A program made the translations under genes and the position numbers. Under the pieces are notes generated by a model that saw only the letters and a program-made list of their open reading frames with translations, made no database searches and was not told the DNA's origin. Positions 5,933 through 6,808 of a stretch of DNA of 6,808 nt are shown here, in pieces; positions within the stretch are counted from its first letter, which is position 1, and every line of letters starts with the position of its first letter. The DNA is taken from assembly GCA_009924725.1 (NCBI GenBank), contig RFRA01000064.1, positions 1 through 6,808 on the forward strand, written 5' to 3'. Source of the stretch: Actinomycetota bacterium. Lineage in GTDB: Bacteria; Actinomycetota; Actinomycetes; Nanopelagicales; Nanopelagicaceae.

Positions 5933-6808
5933 TTATTCTTTACCAGCCAATGGCTTGTACCAAGAGGCAACTGCAGCCTGGGTGTCCTTGGCAAGAGCCG
6001 CAGATGTGGTTCCACCAGCCACCAACTTCTGGAGACCAGGTTGGAGGATATTTGAAGAAGTTGGAGTTCCGAAGCGGAAACCAACTACGTTCAAGAATGG
6101 TGTACTGAACTGCGAACGAGCAGAGTTGATCTTGTTTACAACAGGATCTGTGATCTTCACGTATGGAGCTACTGGAATTGTGAAGATTTCATCAGCCATT
6201 GCTTGACCAAATTGCTTTGATGCTAAGAAGTTTAGGAACTTCATAGCAGCTTCTTTGTTAGCAGACTTAGCGTTGATTGCATATGAACCATCGCCCCATG
6301 CAGTTACGAACTTAGGTGATCCAGCTGACTTCGCAGGAGCCTGGAACCAACCAATGCTTGCAGTTGGGTTGATCTGCTTAAAGTAAGTAAGTTCGTAGTT
6401 ACCACCGATGTAAATCGCAGCCTTACCGGTTGCAAATAATGAACGTGCGGTGTTGTAGTCAATACCTTCATGGCCAGCTGGGAAGTACTTAGAAAGTGTC
6501 TTTACAGCTTCTAGGCCATCAATGTATGCCTTGTTAGTGAAAGTAGTTCTTCCAGCAACTAGATCGTTGTAGAAATTATTTCCACCGTAGAAAGTAGGCG
6601 CAATAGTCGCGTGCATCTGCTCGAGACCTGGACCGTTTCCTGGGTTACCGCTTGAGTTGGCAAGTGGTTGGATTCCAGCAGCCTTTAGACGATTCAAGGT
6701 GTTGATGAATGAATCAAAAGTTGTTGGAGTCTGACGAATGCCAGCCTTTGCGAATAGATCTGGGTTGTACCAAACACCCATAACTGAAGCTGCATAAGGA
6801 ACACCAAA
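5933..6808 (-). CDS. Sugar ABC transporter solute-binding protein, C-terminal 291 residues
   Basis: This is the extracellular, probably lipid-anchored, receptor of the importer. It captures the sugar and delivers it to the permeases. The start lies beyond the right edge; the frame is open to the last base of the window. An internal ATG at 6781 is not the start, because the codons before it (FGVPYAASV) continue the family pattern. Visible motifs, numbered from the edge, are GVPYAASVMGVWYNPDLF (2-19), which matches the family's GvPy...yYNkdlF, and ATGKAAIYIGGNYEL (126-140), which matches its GkaAM-x-x-x-GsWe element. Both are typical of extracellular binding proteins family 1. The product ends GKE, then a 15-bp-arm hairpin follows. 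Codon choice differs from the neighbours: by hand count Lys is AAG 17 times and AAA twice, as expected for a highly expressed gene. The signal peptide and lipobox are outside the window, and the ligand is not identifiable. Confidence 0.93.
   Translation of the reverse strand, partial: FGVPYAASVMGVWYNPDLFAKAGIRQTPTTFDSFINTLNRLKAAGIQPLANSSGNPGNGPGLEQMHATIAPTFYGGNNFYNDLVAGRTTFTNKAYIDGLEAVKTLSKYFPAGHEGIDYNTARSLFATGKAAIYIGGNYELTYFKQINPTASIGWFQAPAKSAGSPKFVTAWGDGSYAINAKSANKEAAMKFLNFLASKQFGQAMADEIFTIPVAPYVKITDPVVNKINSARSQFSTPFLNVVGFRFGTPTSSNILQPGLQKLVAGGTTSAALAKDTQAAVASWYKPLAGKE

Noticed and set aside
5836..6206. Several short open frames on both strands across the binding-protein 3' end and hairpin
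   Set aside because: They overlap the clearly supported binding-protein frame or cross the perfect hairpin, and their translations have no recognisable motifs.
6779..6781. ATG at 6781 as the start of the binding protein
   Set aside because: The frame stays open to the window edge and the preceding codons (FGVPYAASV) fit the family, so the gene is simply cut by the window.
1..6808. Defence system, CRISPR array, phage or insertion sequence
   Set aside because: No spaced direct repeats, transposase, integrase, nuclease or terminal inverted repeats were seen. All substantial coding regions except the two unknown proteins belong to ordinary metabolic, repair or transport families.

Overview
The window looks like a stretch of a small, AT-leaning actinobacterial chromosome, and a freshwater planktonic lineage of the Nanopelagicales (acI) type fits best. 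The evidence is densely packed genes with almost no intergenic DNA, base composition that by eye is below 50% GC, actinobacterial-style RadA and ProC, and a Cys-rich hypothetical protein of a form I associate with actinobacteria. The taxonomic placement is inference. I see no tRNA, rRNA, insertion sequence, CRISPR array or other sign of mobile DNA.

Layout. On the left, on the minus strand, proC (pyrroline-5-carboxylate reductase, 967-176) is followed with no gap by the start of a secreted protein of unknown function that runs off the left edge. A 61-bp divergent spacer (968-1028) separates proC from a plus-strand pair: a 274-aa Cys-rich protein (1029-1853) and radA (1870-3234). The stop codon of radA touches the stop codon of a convergent minus-strand gene. 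That gene, a BadF/BadG-type sugar kinase (4113-3235), is the last of a carbohydrate-uptake operon. Read in its own direction, the operon is: solute-binding protein (partial at the right edge, 6808-5933), a strong hairpin (5888-5919), MalF-type permease (5862-4942), MalG-type permease (4945-4118, 4-bp overlap), and kinase.

How the genes work together. The binding protein captures a sugar outside the membrane, the two permeases form the channel, and the kinase probably phosphorylates the sugar or one of its breakdown products in the cytoplasm. Similarity of the kinase to N-acetylglucosamine kinases suggests an amino sugar or chitooligosaccharide, but the sequence does not prove it. No transporter ATPase is encoded here, so a shared MsiK-type ATPase elsewhere is likely. 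The hairpin after the binding-protein gene and that gene's distinctive codon choice both point to much higher expression of the binding protein than of the membrane components.

Most of the window is ordinary core and transport biology. The best candidate for something uncharacterised is the Cys-rich protein cotranscribed with radA. Its spacing of Cys motifs resembles the DUF3109/YkgJ group of putative metal- or Fe-S-binding proteins.
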